A stretch of 64,000 bases of DNA from Sciurus carolinensis (GCF_902686445.1 NW_025920107.1:868001-932000), one strand, 5' to 3'. Counted from the stretch's first letter, positions 12,896-24,670 are shown. The notes: generated by a model from the letters alone, not told the origin. Translations and numbers: made by a program.

Positions 12896-14314
12896 TTCTA
12901 ACCACAGAGCAAGTTCAGCATTTGGGTAAAAAGCACATGCCCAATATTAACTTACTTGGCTATCTGTTTCATTTAAAAGGATAATACAGTCAAAATGTGC
13001 TTTAGAAAGTCATGAGAAGGGCATTAAAAATAGCAAATAATTTCAAAAACAATATTGCATTAAGACAACAGAAGAACAGTGTATCATTACAGATTGGATG
13101 TACTTTTATAAGTCGGTTTTCCCTTTCAGCCTCAGTTTTCTTTTTACTATCCCAGGCAGGCCAGGAGAGAATGACAATCCTAAGACTTAGGATTGAGCAT
13201 AGAAAGAACATAGAAAGAATGTAGGAGAAATACAGGCTGCTGTGCCAGAGTTCAGGAATGCAGAAGTGGTAATCAACTGGAAGTTTGATTTGGAGCTGCC
13301 AAGAATCATTCCCCTTGATATCTGTCTCTTTTGTGAAATGCTGACTTGCAGGCTGTGCTCAGCATTGTCAGTGGTTTTGTACAACCACCCTCTTATAAGC
13401 CCTCTGCAAAGATTCAGTTATATGGATGTTGTTATAAGAATGGTACAATTATGACCAAGTTGAAATGATGATGGGGGACAGAAAAGAAGTAGATTGGGGA
13501 TGGGCAAAGTTGCTGTTTTTGTCCAAATGTGTTTTGGCTGATCACCTGGAGTGAATGATAAGAAGAATCAGGATAAACATGTAGCAGAAACCCTGCTTTG
13601 CTCCAGGGATTACAGACCCAAGTTTGTACTGAAAAAAAAATGTCCTTAAGATAGGAAATATCACAACTTCTTAATGCCTTTGTGATTTTACAAAGTACTA
13701 TAGTTATGTACTAATTATATGTCAGTCCAGGAAGTCCAATGATGTTTGGAGACTTAATGTCACCTCCTTACTTTTTTTAACAATTCTAAACCTTATTATA
13801 TAGTCTCAAAACAAATACCAAAAACTGACAGTATATAACTAAATAGACAAATTCACAAAATGGTAGGCAATTCTGATCCAACCCTTCCAGTAAATAATTA
13901 AATACACAGACAAAGTCATTTATAAACATAACCCTCTTTTCATATACAGAACAATGCAACTGATAGGTATAAATTTTATACTCTTTCCAAGCAAACATGA
14001 CATGCTTTTGAATGCTGAGCACAGACTAGGCGTTTACAAAATTTTAATAAAAAGATAAATCCTTGCATATTTATAAATTAAGAAATAGCATTTAAAAAAC
14101 CCACAGATCTACATCAGAATTAAAATTTTAAAATATTTTGAACTGATAATGAAAATATAATATTAAAATTAATGAGATGCAGTTAAAAAGTCATGCTTAA
14201 AAAATACAGAGCTTTAGGTGTTAGGAAATCCAAATTAACAAAGCACACATAACCAAAACAATTTGTTTTCAACAAAAAAGCATATTCTTATCCTTTGTCA
14301 GTTTTTTCTAAGTG
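12896..14314. other. AT-rich DNA between MIR and L1, nothing recognised
   Basis: There are only short chance frames on both strands and no splice-bounded open block or RNA gene that I can support. Confidence 0.4.
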
Positions 14315-14329
14315 TAACTTCTATAAATT
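14315..14329. repeat. Left target-site duplication of L1 copy 1
   Basis: The 15-nt string taacttctataaatt lies immediately left of the L1 poly-T (the complement of its A-tail). It recurs exactly at 21028-21042 on the other side. Confidence 0.9.
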
Positions 14330-14519
14330 TTTTTTTATTGTAAACAAATGGGATACATGTTGTTTCTCTGTCTGTACATGGCGTAAAGGCATACCATTTG
14401 TGTAATCATAAATTTACATAGGGTAATGTTGTTTGATTCATTCTGCCATTTTTTCACTTGCCTCCCACCCCTCCCACCCCTCCCCTCCATCTATACAGTC
14501 CTTCCTTCCTCCATTCCTG

Positions 14520-14575
14520 CCCCCTTCCCTAAACCCAACTCCAACCCCAACACTAACCCTTCCCAACCCCCATTA
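14520..14575 (-). repeat. C-rich (G-rich on coding strand) tract in L1 copy 1 3'UTR
   Basis: Repeated 'aaccc' units (ccaactccaaccccaacactaaccc) give, on the L1 sense strand, a run of GGG/GGGTT groups. L1 3'UTRs of mammals commonly hold a G-rich polypurine tract able to form a G-quadruplex. The homologous tract in copy 2 is much closer to the telomere repeat. Confidence 0.6.
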
Positions 14576-14632
14576 TGTGTCATCATCCACTTATTAGCGA
14601 TATCATTCTTCCTTTGGTTTTTTGAGATTGGC

Positions 14633-17600
14633 TTATCTCAGCATGATATTCTCCAGTTTCATCCATTTGCCTGCAAATGCCATGATTTTATCATTCTTTA
14701 TGGCTGAGTAATATTCCATTGTATATATACACCACATTTTCTTTATCCATTCATCAATTGAAGGACATCTAGGTTGGTTCCACAATCTGGCTATTGTGCA
14801 TTGAGCAGCAATGAACATTGATGTGGCTGTATCTCTGTAATATGCTGATTTTAAGTCCTTTGGGTATAGGCCAAGGAGTGGGATAGCTGGGTCAAATGGT
14901 GGTTCCATTCCAAGTTTTCTAAGGAATCTCCATACTGCTTTCCAGAGTGGCTGCACTAATTTGCAGCCCCACCAGCAATGTAAGAGTGTACCTTTCTCCC
15001 CACATCCTCGCCAACACCTGTTGTTGCTTGTATTCTTGATAATCGCCATTCTAATTGGGGTGAGATGGAATCTTAGGGTGGTTTTGATTTGCATTTCTCT
15101 TATTACTAGAGATGTTGAACATTTTTCCATATGTTTGTTGATTGCTTGTATATCTTCTTCTGTGAAGTGTCTATTCATTTCTTTAGCCCATTTGTCAATT
15201 GGATTATTTACATTCTTGGTGTAGAGTTTTTTGAGTTCTTTTTAGATTCTGGAGATTAGCGCTCTATCTGAAGTATGATTGGCAAAGATTTTCTCCCACT
15301 ATGTAGGCTCTTTCTTCGCATTGCTGATAGTTTCCTTTGCTGAGAGAAAGCTTTTTAGTTTGAATCTATCCCAGTTATTGATTCTTACTTTTATTTCTTG
15401 TGCTATGGGAGTCCTGTTGAGGAAGTCTGGTCCTAAGCCGACATGTTGAAGCTCTGGACCTACTTTCTCTTCTATAAGATGCAAGGTCTCTGGTCAGATT
15501 CTGAGGTCCTTGATCCATTTTGAGTTTAGTTTCGTGCATGGTGAGAGATATGGGTTTAGTTTCATTTTGTTGCATATGGATTTCCAATTCTCCCAGCACC
15601 ATTGTTGAAGAGGCTCTCTTTTCTCCATTGCATATTTTTGGCCCCTTTGTCTAGTATGAGAAAATTGTATTTATTTGGGTTTGTGTCCAGTGTCCTCTAT
15701 TCTGTACCATTGATCCACCTTTCTATTTTGGTACCAATACCATGCCATTTTTGTTACTATTGCTTTGTAGTAGAGTTGAAGATCTGGTATTGCAATACCC
15801 CCTGCTTCACTCTTTCTGCCAAGGATTGCTTTAGCTATTCTGGGTTTTTTATTCTTCCAGATGAATTTCATAATTGCTTGCTCTCTTTCTGTAAGGTACA
15901 TCAATGGGATTTTAATTGGAATTGCATTGAATCTGTATAGCACTTTTGGTAGTATGGCCATTTTGACAATATTAATTTTGCCTATCCAAGAACATGGGAG
16001 ATCTTTCCATCTTCTAAGGTTTTCTTTAATTTCTTTCTTTAGTGTTCTGTAGTTCTCATTGTAGAGGTCTTTCACCTCTTTTGTGAGATTGACTCCAAAT
16101 ACTTTATTTTTTTTGAAGCTATTGTGAATGGTGTAGTTTTCCTAATTTCTCTTTCTGAAGATTCATCGCTTATGTATAAAAATGCCTTAGATTTATGTGC
16201 ATTGATCTTATATCCCGCTTCTTTACTGAATTCACTTATGAGATCTAAAAGTTTTCTGGTGGAATTTCCTGGTTCCTCTAAGTATACCATCATATCATCA
16301 GCAAATAGGGATAGTTTGAGTTCTTCTTTTTCCTATTCGTATCCCTTTAATTTCTTTGGTTTGTCTAATTGCTCTGGCTAGAGTTTCAAGGACGATATTG
16401 AATAGAAGTGGTGAAAGAGGGCATCCCTGCCTTGTTCCAATTTTTAGAGGGAATTCTTTCAGTTTTTCACCATTTAGAATGATATTAGCCATGGGTTTAG
16501 CGTAGATGGCCTTTACAATGTTAAGGAATGTTCCCTCTATCCCTATTTTTTCTAGTGTTTTGAGCATGAAGGGGTGCTATATTTTATCAAATGCTTTTTC
16601 TGCATCTATCGAAATAATCATGTGATTCTTGACTTTAAGTCTATTGATATGGTGAATGACATTTATTGATTTCCTGATGTTGAACCAACCTTGCATCCCT
16701 GGGATGAAACCCACTTGATCATGGTGCACTATCTTTTTAATATGTTTTTGTATGCGATTTGCTAAAATTTTGTTGAGAATTTTTGCGTTGATGTTCATTA
16801 AGGATATTGGTCTGAAATTTTCTTTCCTTGATGTGTCTCTGTCTAGTTTAGGAATCAGGGTAGTATTGGCTTCATAGAATGAGTTTGGGAGAGTTCCCTC
16901 CTCTTCTTTTTTCTGGAATACTTTGAGAAATATTGGAATGAGCTCTTCTTTAAAAGTTTTGTAGAACTCGGCTGAGAACCCATCTGGTCCTGGACTTTTC
17001 TTTGTTGGAAGGCTTTTGATGACTTCTTCTATTTCATTACTTGAAATTGGTCTATTTAAATTGTGTATGTCCTCCTCGTTCAGTTTAGGCAGTTCATATG
17101 TCTCTAGAAACCTGTTGATGTCTTCGAAATTTTCTATTTTGTTGGAGTATAGATTTTCAAAATAGCTTCTAATTATGTTTTGTATTTCAGTCGTGTCTGT
17201 TGTGATATTTCCTTGTTCATTCCGAATTTTAGTGATTTGGGTTTTCTCTCGTCTTCTCTTTGTTAGTGTGGCTAAAGGTTTATCAATTTTGTTATTTTTT
17301 CGAAGAACCAACTATTTATTTTGTCAATTTTTTGTATTGTTTCTTTCGTTTCAATTTCGTTGATTTCAGCTCTCAGTTTAACTATTTCCTGTCTTCTACT
17401 ACTTTTGGTGTTGGTCTGTTCTTCTTTTTCTAGGGTTTGAGCTGTAGTATTAGGTCATTTATTTTTTGAGTTTTACTTCTTTTATTAAATGCGCTCCATG
17501 AAATAAATCTCCCTCTAAGTACTGCTTTCACAGTGTCCCAGAGATTTTGATATGATGTTTCTTTGTTCTCATTTACCTCTAAGAATTTTTTAATTTCCTT

Positions 17601-18424
17601 CCTAATATCTTCTGTTATCCATTCATCATATAGTAGCATATTGTTTAATCTCCAGGTGTTGGAGTAGTTTCTGTTTTTTACTCTTTCATTAATTTGTAAC
17701 TTCAATCCATTATGATCTGATAGAATACAAGGTAGTGTCTCTATCTTCTTGTATTTGCTGACATTAGCTTTGTGGCATAATATATGGTCTATTTTAGAGA
17801 AGGATCCATGTGCTGCTGAGAAGAAAGTGTATTCGCTCTTGGTTGGATGGTATATTCTATAAATGTCTGTTAAGTCTAAATTATTGATTGTGTTATTGAG
17901 ATCTATGGTTTCTTTGTTCAATTTTTGTTTGGAAGATCTGTCCAGTGGTGAAAGAGGTGTGTTAAAATCACCTAGTATTATTGTGTTATGGTCTATTTGG
18001 TTTCTAAAATTGAGAAGGATTTGTTTAACATACATGGATGAGCCACTGGGGCATAGATGTTTATGATTGTTATATCTTGCTGATTTATGCTTCCCTTAAG
18101 CAGTATGAAATGTCCTTCTTTATCCCTTCAGACTAACATTGGCTTGAAGTCCACATTATCTGAAATGAGGATGGATACTCCAGCTTTTTTGCTGAGTCCA
18201 TGTGCATGGTATGTTTTTCCCCACCCTTTCACCTTTAGTCTATGGGTATCTCTTTCTATGAGGTGAGTCTCTTGCAGGCAACACATTGTTGGATCTTTCT
18301 TTTTAATCCAATCTTCCAGTCTATGTCTTTTGATTGATGATTTCAGGCCATTAACATTCAGGGTTATTATTGAGATATGATTTGTATTCCCGGTCATTTG
18401 GTTCATATTTAAAATTTTTGACAC
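14633..18424 (-). pseudogene. L1 ORF2 (endonuclease/reverse transcriptase), broken
   Basis: The L1 ORF2 protein makes target-primed cDNA. On the minus strand it starts near 18424. The N-terminal APE-type endonuclease is recognisable: ITLNVNGLKSS, CLQETHL, LGDFNTPLSPLDR and SDHNGLKLQI. It continues through the reverse transcriptase: [18 protein letters not shown] and [20 protein letters not shown], then DDMMVYLEE after a frameshift near 16295. The cysteine-rich C-terminus ([18 protein letters not shown]) lies at about 14.9-15.1 kb. At least five separate frames are needed to cover it (18424-18128, 18035-17430, 17311-16577, 16567-16298, 16293-15671, 15178-14633), so it is dead. Its partner ORF1 lies directly upstream. 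Confidence 0.93.
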
Positions 18425-18455
18425 ATCTTGGTTCCTCCTTTATTTGACAGTTCCT

Positions 18456-19447
18456 TTAGGATAATTCCTCCCTTTGCTGATTTGCTTCTTTGTTTTTTAT
18501 CTCTTTTTCATGAAATACTTTGCTGAGAATGTTCTGTAATGCTGGCTTTCTTTTTGTAAATTCTTTTAGTTTTTGTTTATCATGGAATGATTTTATTTCA
18601 TCGTCAAATTTGAAGGTAAGATTTGCTGGGTATAAGATTCTTGGTTGGCATCCATTTTCTTTCAGAGCTTGAAAAATGTTGGTCCAGGCCCTTCTAGCTT
18701 TTAGGGTCTGGATTGAAAAATCTGCTGATATCCGTATTGGTTTCCCCCTGAATGTAATTTGGTTCTTTTCTCTCACGGCCTTTAAAATTCTGTCTTTATT
18801 TTGTATGTTAGGTATTTTAATTATAATGTGCCTTGGTGTGGGTCTGTTGTAATTTTGTGTATTTGGAGTCCTATAAGCCTCTTGGACTTGATTTTCCATT
18901 TCATTCTTCAGATTTGGGAAATTTTCTGATATTATTTCTTCAAATAGATTGTTCATTCCTTTGGTTTGTTTCTCTAAGCCTTCCTCAATCCCAATAATTC
19001 TCAAATTTGGCCTTTTCATGATATCCCATAGTTCTTGGAGGTTCTGTTCATGATTTCTCACCATCTTCTCTGTTTGTTCAACTTTGTTTTCGAGGTTAAA
19101 TATTTTGTCTTCAATATCTGAAGTTCTGTCTTCCAGCTGTTCTATCCTATTGGTTATGCTTTCTATGGAGTTCTTAATTTGGTTTATTGTTTCCTTCATT
19201 TCAAGGATTTCTGTTTGTTTTTTTTCAATATCTCTAACTCTTTATTGAAATGATCTTTTGCTTCCTGAATTTGCTCTGTTAACTGTCAATTGGTGCGATC
19301 GTTCAATGCCTGCATTTGCTCTTTCATCTCATCGTTTGCTTCCCTAATCATTTTAATTATGTACATTCTGAACTCCCTTTCTGTCATTTCTTCTGCCATG
19401 CTGTCGTTGGATTTTATTGATGTAACCTCTAGATTTGTTTGGGGCAT
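18456..19447 (-). pseudogene. L1 ORF1 (RNA-binding chaperone), frameshifted
   Basis: The ORF1 protein forms trimers that coat L1 RNA. The likely start is the ATG whose complement lies at 19445-19447 (MPQTNLEVT…). The first 54 codons are open, and the frame is then lost near 19200-19286, around a T-rich stretch. From 19199 to 18456 a 247-codon block follows. It has a heptad coiled coil (IEQLEDRTSDIEDKIFNLEN), the RRM-type core ending in LRIIGIEEG, and the C-terminal domain with RILYPANLTFKF. Usual L1 ORF1 length is about 340 residues, so only the join is damaged. It ends about 30 nt before ORF2, the usual L1 spacing. Confidence 0.9.
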
Positions 19448-20329
19448 TTTCTTCCCTTGTTTTCTCATATTGTTCAGGAGTCAGTGGGTCATTAATATAT
19501 TGCAGATTTCCTCTATCAACTTATAATATCCCTGAAGATTGCTAGTATATCCCCTCTTATCCTTCAGTAGCCTGAAGTCTTGGAGGAGGTCGATAATGCA
19601 GAGCTCCATGAAGAAGCTGCCACTCGAGGGGTGGTGACCCTCAGGTGGTGTATATTCCCCGCTAGTGGGCAGAGGTGCCTCCACTTGTTGACCAATGGTC
19701 ATCCAATGGGGAACTAGACTGTGGGCTGAGGCAAGGCCTGTTTGTGCCTGTGTCTTTGGTTTTACCGTCCCTGTGGGAAAACTTTCCTCAGCCGGGAAGA
19801 CTCACTTGGTGGGATGTCTCGCTGGTCAGTTGCCCTCCTAGAGGTTCCCCTCAATCTACAACTACTACCTGGGCTGGGCTGTCTTCCTCTGCAACAATCC
19901 CAGGGGCCCGGACCTACGTCCTGGGCCTGGGAGCCTCACCCCTCGCAAGCGAGTCTCCTTAGGCTGCCTCTCCCAAAGAATCTGCCCGCCGCCCTGGAAA
20001 CTTCGCTCCGCCCCTAAGCGTGTCTCTGTGTGGCTCTTCCAGCAAGAAGCCACCTAGCTCCTGGGACCCTGCTCCGCACCAATTGCCTGACTATGCAGCC
20101 CCTCCCCCGAGCCACCACCCAGAGCCCTGCACAATAGCTCCGAGACCCAGGACCCGCCACACACCTCCTCCTCCGAACAGCCACCCGGCCTCCGACACAG
20201 TCACTAGGAGTCCAAACAACTCACTTCAGGTCTCCTCCTCCCGCCAACCACCCGTAGCCCTAGGCAGTCACTCCAAGTCCAAGTGACCCGCCCTGTTCCT
20301 CCTCCTCCTCCTTGGGGTAGCCCCCCAGG

Positions 20330-20740
20330 TGTTCAGGTGCGGTGGCTCTGAGACCAAGTGACTCACCATGCTCCTCCTCCAGGCAGGCCACCGGTGTTCA
20401 GGAGTGGTCACTTTTAGTCCAATCAACTCACCACTCACCTCCTCCTCTGGCAACCACCTGTGGCTCTGATGCAGTCACTCCTAGACCAAGCATCCCACTG
20501 CTCTCCTCCTCCAGGCAGGCCACCAGTGTTCAGGAGCACTCGCTCTGAGTTCAAACAGCTCACCACCCAGCTGCTCCTCTGGCAACTGCCTGTGGCTCTG
20601 ATGCAGTCACTCCTAGACCAAGTGACCCTGCCGAGCTTCTCCTCTTCCTCCGGGCAACCCCCCAGTGTTCAGAAGCGGTCGTTCTGGGTCTAAACAGCTC
20701 GCCACGCAGCTCCTCCCCAGGCAGCCGCCTGGAGCCCCAG
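20330..20740 (-). repeat. ~130-bp tandem repeat inside L1 5'UTR
   Basis: The phrase 'tggctctgatgcagtcactcctagaccaag' occurs at 20461 and again at 20593, a period of about 132 bp. 'ctcctcctccaggcaggccacc' and 'gtgttcagga' recur in register. About three imperfect units are visible, each rich in CTCCTC. Confidence 0.8.
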
Positions 20741-21012
20741 TGGCTGCTCAAGTCCAAGCGATGTGCTGAGCCCCCTCCTCCACGATGATCCCAGTTGTCC
20801 GCGCCTACCGCTCCAGTGGGGGGAGGGGCATCTCGCCGAGCAACTCCACTTCACCAATTCCCTGTGTTCCGGGGCCACTGCCCCATCCGGGATGCCTCCC
20901 CAACAGGAGAGACTCACCCGGCAGCTTTGAGTTGGTCCCAAGTCTCTCACTATCTCCTCTTTTGAATCCTGCATCCTGGAGCAACGTGAAATGCAGCCGC
21001 CCTCTACTCTGC

Positions 21013-21022
21013 CATCTTGGCC
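21013..21022 (-). promoter_or_regulatory. YY1-type motif at the L1 5' end
   Basis: The complement reads CCAAGATGGC within the first 20 nt of the element. The same core sits near +12 in human L1, where YY1 directs start-site choice. The equivalent core is present twice in copy 2 (about 61562 and 62160). Confidence 0.6.
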
Positions 21023-21027
21023 CTCCC

Positions 21028-21042
21028 TAACTTCTATAAATT
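21028..21042. repeat. Right target-site duplication of L1 copy 1
   Basis: Exact repeat of the 15 nt at 14315-14329 (taacttctataaatt). Confidence 0.9.
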
Positions 21043-21389
21043 GACAAAGGAATTTACCCCCACAATTTTCTAAGAAAAAAGATGCACCTATCTGTATAAA
21101 AATATTATATCTATTGGTGAGGTCCTCAGCAAACTTATCCATTCTCTTTCTTTTAGACATATATGAGGAAACAACACCCATTGAACAACATCAAGGAAAT
21201 AAACAAAATGTAGGCAGGCAATGATAAAGAATTAAGAAACACTTTAAAAAAAATCCTGGAAATAGAAACTTACAGTCATAGACAGATGATTTACTGCAGA
21301 AGAATACAACCAAAGTAAAATCTCAATGGATGGGTTTAGCAGAATGGCATGAACTGAAGATAAGTGAACCTGAAGATTGAGCAATAGAA

Positions 21390-21880
21390 ATTACCCAATC
21401 TAAACAACAGAAATACACTGAAACACAAAAGAAAAAAATATAGCAGTATTTCAAGAACTGGCACTGTAGCAGAAGATCTAACATTCACATCTTTTGAGTT
21501 CAGGACAGGAGAGAATGAGTGGGATTAAAAATTTTCCAAGGAGGAGTGACTGAAAAGATCCCAAATTTGACAAAAGACATAAATTCATAAACTGAAAAAC
21601 ATGAGTAAACTCTTATCAGAATAATCCAGAATAAATCCACATCATAGTCAGGTTTATGATAGCAGTTAAATTTAAAAGGAAAAGAAAACTCTCAAATGCA
21701 GTGAGAGAGAAATGAACTCTCACAGGCAAGACCCAACTCACATAGCATCAGATTTCTCATTAGAAACTGGGGAAGATGGTGGCACAAGACTTCAAGCATG
21801 TAAGTAAAAGAACTATCAATCCAGGAAAAATGCCCTTCATAAATGATGAAGTAATCCAGATATTTATTTTTGAATATTGA
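21390..21880 (+). repeat. HAL1/old L1 fragment (C-terminal ORF1 part)
   Basis: Diverged but ordered phrases ('gatcccaaatttgacaaaagacataaattc', 'ccacatcatagtcaggtttat', 'gatttctcattagaaactggggaagatgg') match the C-terminal ORF1 region of half-L1 type elements. No frame survives. It is old, predating the sciurid SINEs inserted next to it. Confidence 0.6.
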
Positions 21881-21962
21881 GGATACTTTTTATATTTTCA
21901 GAGATGGATGTTTTTATTTTAAGATGTTGTATTGCCTGATCTGGTCTAGAAGTCTTGGGCTT

Positions 21963-22178
21963 GGCAGGGCATGGTTGTGCACACCTCTAATCCCAGCTGC
22001 TATGGGGGCTGAGAAATGAGGATCTCAAATTCAAAGCCAGTCTCAGAAATTTAGTGAGACACTGCCTCAAAAAAAAGAAAATAAAAAGGGTTGGGATGTG
22101 GCTCAGTGGTTGAGTGCTCCTGGGTTCAATACCTGGAACCAAAAACCAAAAAAACAAAACAAAACAAATAAAACAAAA
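21963..22178 (+). mobile_element. Sciurid dimeric SINE (B1/ID chimera)
   Basis: B1-like half from 'gcagggcatggttgtgcacacctctaatcccagctgc', then the ID-like half 'gggatgtggctcagtggttgagtgctcctgggttcaatacctgg', and a long (CAAAA)n tail at 22135-22178. Confidence 0.92.
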
Positions 22179-22249
22179 CTCCTGGGCTCACATGATCCTC
22201 TTGCCTCAGCCTGCTATAGTAACTGTGACCATACATATGCACCAGTTCT

Positions 22250-22700
22250 TAAGACATTTTTAAATCAAGAGACGAACATCACCAGAAGACCATGCTAAAA
22301 GAATGGTTAATAGAAGTTCTCTGAACAAAAAGAAAATGACAAGAAGATATCTTAGAATATCAGGCCAGAAACAAGAACACAAGAGACTCTTGCAACTTGT
22401 AAACATGGTAGATGAAGCAAATACTGTAACCCTGTTGGTTGTGATTCTCAGTGTATGCAGAGAGTATTATATCATAAATGGGGAAAGATAAAGGAACATA
22501 AAGAGAAGTAAGTTTTCTACATTTCACTAGTAGACTGTGAAATATTACTAGTAGACTGTGAAATATTAGGTACATAAAATAAAATACCCTGAACAAAAAC
22601 AGTAAACTCTAAAAATATATTCAAAAGCACCGTGAATGGAATTGGAAAATAAAGGGTCAAATAATCATGAGAAAGCAAGAAAAAGGAAACAAGAATTAAA
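22250..22700 (+). repeat. HAL1/old L1 3'UTR-like remnant with a 21-bp tandem repeat
   Basis: The A-rich sequence after the SINE continues the HAL1-like piece ('aagaaaatgacaagaagatatcttagaatatcaggcc…'). Within it the unit actagtagactgtgaaatatt occurs twice head to tail (about 22527-22568). Confidence 0.4.
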
Positions 22701-22709
22701 ATCAGGAAC

Positions 22710-22818
22710 TTGGGGGCTGTGGTTTGACTCAGTGGCATAGTGTTCACCTGACACGTGTGAGGAACTGGATTCAATTCTCAGCACCACATTAAAAATATAA
22801 ATAAATAAAATAAAGGTA
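22710..22818 (+). mobile_element. ID-type SINE (squirrel variant)
   Basis: 'gggggctgtggtttgactcagtggcatagtg' … 'ggattcaattctcagcaccacattaaaaat', followed by an (ATAAA)n tail. Confidence 0.88.
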
Positions 22819-23703
22819 AAAGAAGAGGAGCTTAGAAGTTTTCACTCTCATGTTCACATCAAGAAAAAAATCTAACCAAATAGAAAAGCAAGAACACTTC
22901 TTAGATCCATCACAGATCCTTAACAGAAGAGTGACTTGAAATTTGGACACTTAGGTGAATTCAAAGAATCAGTCTATGGAGAGCAGAAGTAACTGGACCC
23001 AGGAACAATTAGAACCAATTAAAATGTAATTGACCACTGGAGGTGGTATATGGACTACCTAAAGAGTTGAACACTCCTGGGACCCAACCTTTAGATCCTC
23101 CACACTTTTGTGATTTTTTACTCCCAGGAGACTCACCAGGTTCTTTCCATGAACATTCAGGGGGAAATTTCCTCATGCTTCAGGTAGGAGAAAATTAAAA
23201 GTTCACCATTTTGAAATACACCCAGAGAATTCTGTGTTCAGAACAAAGTTCTGCTCCCAAGAAAAACTTCCAAAATCTCTGATTGAGGGCCATTAAATAG
23301 CCAATAAAATCCATTTCTCACATAAGGGAAGGGGAAAAATAACAAGTTGAAAAAGTGTTCTGACAGTCAGAGTGTAGGGATTCAGGCCTGCTAAAGAAAA
23401 CAAAATCCTCAGATTAATCATTAGATTATAGACCATGTCCCCTTTCAGCATCTTGCCACCATAACAACAGTGTCCGTTATAGTAGCAGTGGATTACAACT
23501 GGGAGAACTGAAAGACATAGACTTTTCAAGAGAAAATTTCCAGGGAAACTCAAAGACAATGGGTGAGAAACAACAACAACAATAATGAAACAAGAACATG
23601 AGAGGATATTGAGTCTTCTGATACCTATAGCTCCAGGATAAATTAAACTCAGCCTAACTCCCAGACAGATAAACATAAAACCTCTCATTAAAAAGCCTAT
23701 TCC

Positions 23704-23811
23704 TGGGGCTGTAGGTGTAGCTCCATGGCAGAGTGCTTGCCTAGCATGAGTGAGGCACTGGGTTTGATCTCTCAAAGCACATAAAAATAAATAAATAAAA
23801 TAAAGACATGC
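23704..23811 (+). mobile_element. ID-type SINE (squirrel variant)
   Basis: 'ggggctgtaggtgtagctccatggcagagtgcttgcctagcatgagtgaggcactgggtttgatctct', followed by an (ATAAA)n tail. The tRNA-like A and B boxes are recognisable. Confidence 0.9.
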
Positions 23812-23839
23812 TGTCCATCAACAACTGCAATTTTTTTTA

Positions 23840-24245
23840 AAAAGTCTGTTTGCCTCAGTTCCTATTACCTGATATATAATGTCTGACTTTCAGCCAAAAA
23901 TCATAGGCATGCAAAAAGTAAGAAAAACCATCTATAGAGTCAAAGCAAGTATCTGATCCAGATACAGATATGATAAAGATGCTAAAACCACCAGGTTGGG
24001 AATAATTAATATGTGAAGAAATTTTATGGGGACAACATGAAAGAAGATATGGGCAATACAAGTGGAGAGTGGGCATAGTAATGAGGAATCAAAAGGAAAT
24101 GATAGAATTAAAGACTGACAAAAATGAAACTTTCTTTGATGCGATCATCAGCAGACTGGATACAGCTGTGGAAAGGATCAGTGAGTTTGAAAACTGTCAA
24201 AAGGAACTCCCCAAACTGAAATGAAAAGAAGGAAAAGAATTTTAC
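23840..24245 (+). repeat. HAL1/old L1 fragment (N-terminal ORF1 part)
   Basis: 'aatgtctgactttcagccaaaaatcataggcatgcaaaaagtaag' and 'gcgatcatcagcagactggatacagctgtggaaaggatcagtgagtttg' match the ORF1 5' half of HAL1-type elements. It lies downstream of the fragment holding the 3' half (21390-22700) although both are on the plus strand, so this element has been rearranged or derives from two insertions. Confidence 0.6.
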
Positions 24246-24589
24246 CTTCCCCTCTAGTCCAATCTGAACCCACAGGGTGGGCAACATGGCTGCTTAAACA
24301 ATAGGGCAGTCATGGTCAGGCTCTGTAGAATGGGGGTTGCCAGCACATGCAATGAGAATTTCCTGTGCACTCCTCCAAGCAGGGATCAAGAAAGCTGCTA
24401 AACCTGGATACAATTAAAGTTGAACTATTTGGAAGCTACTCTGAGTAAGTAACTAAATGTGGATTTGCATGGTATAGCCCCCACCACAAGATTCTTAAGT
24501 TTCAACAAGACCTCAAATAGAAGGAAGTTTTCTACTGCCTGCTTAGTCTGGCACCATTATTTGTTTTGGGTTTTTAAAAATAAAATTCT

Positions 24590-24670
24590 GTGGAGCTGGG
24601 GAGATAGCTCAGTCAGTAGAGTGCTTGCCTTGTAAGCACAAGGCCCTGGGTTCGATCCCCAGCACCCCAA
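24590..24670 (+). mobile_element. Classic ID element with target-site duplication
   Basis: The near-consensus ID core (ctggggagatagctcagtcagtagagtgcttgccttgtaagcacaaggccctgggttcgatccccagcacc) ends in an A-run. The string aaaaataaaattct flanks both sides (24576-24589 and about 24671-24684), which is a clear target-site duplication. Low divergence suggests a recent insertion. It is not a functional tRNA gene. Confidence 0.95.

Larger units (their letters stand above)
14330..21027 (-). mobile_element. L1 (LINE-1) copy 1, near full length, minus strand
   Basis: A 6.7-kb non-LTR retrotransposon bounded by an exact 15-bp target-site duplication. Read on the minus strand the order is 5'UTR (21027 to about 19470), ORF1, ORF2, a short 3'UTR and an A-tail (poly-T at 14329-14337). 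The 5' end begins with a CCAAGATGGC-type motif, as in other mammalian L1s, so the copy is probably complete at the 5' end. Both ORFs carry frameshifts and stops, so it is not autonomous. The exact duplication and readable long protein blocks suggest a moderately young insertion within the lineage. Confidence 0.95.
19470..21027 (-). promoter_or_regulatory. L1 copy 1 5'UTR (internal promoter region)
   Basis: A GC-rich stretch of about 1.5 kb upstream of ORF1 on the minus strand, with much higher CpG and C/G content than the flanks. It ends with a distal module of about 130 bp (20905-21027) homologous to a module in copy 2 (61460-61575). The middle, including a tandem repeat at 20330-20740, is unrelated to copy 2. 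L1 5'UTRs act as internal Pol II promoters. Activity of this copy is unknown. Confidence 0.75.

Noticed and set aside
24461..24470. Ig promoter octamer ATTTGCAT
   Set aside because: It is isolated, 14 kb from the V exon and not followed by a leader exon. Other copies of the octamer lie inside L1 sequence.
24590..24670. Functional tRNA gene (A and B box present)
   Set aside because: The sequence is the ID SINE core with A-tail and target-site duplication and does not fold as a complete tRNA with acceptor stem.
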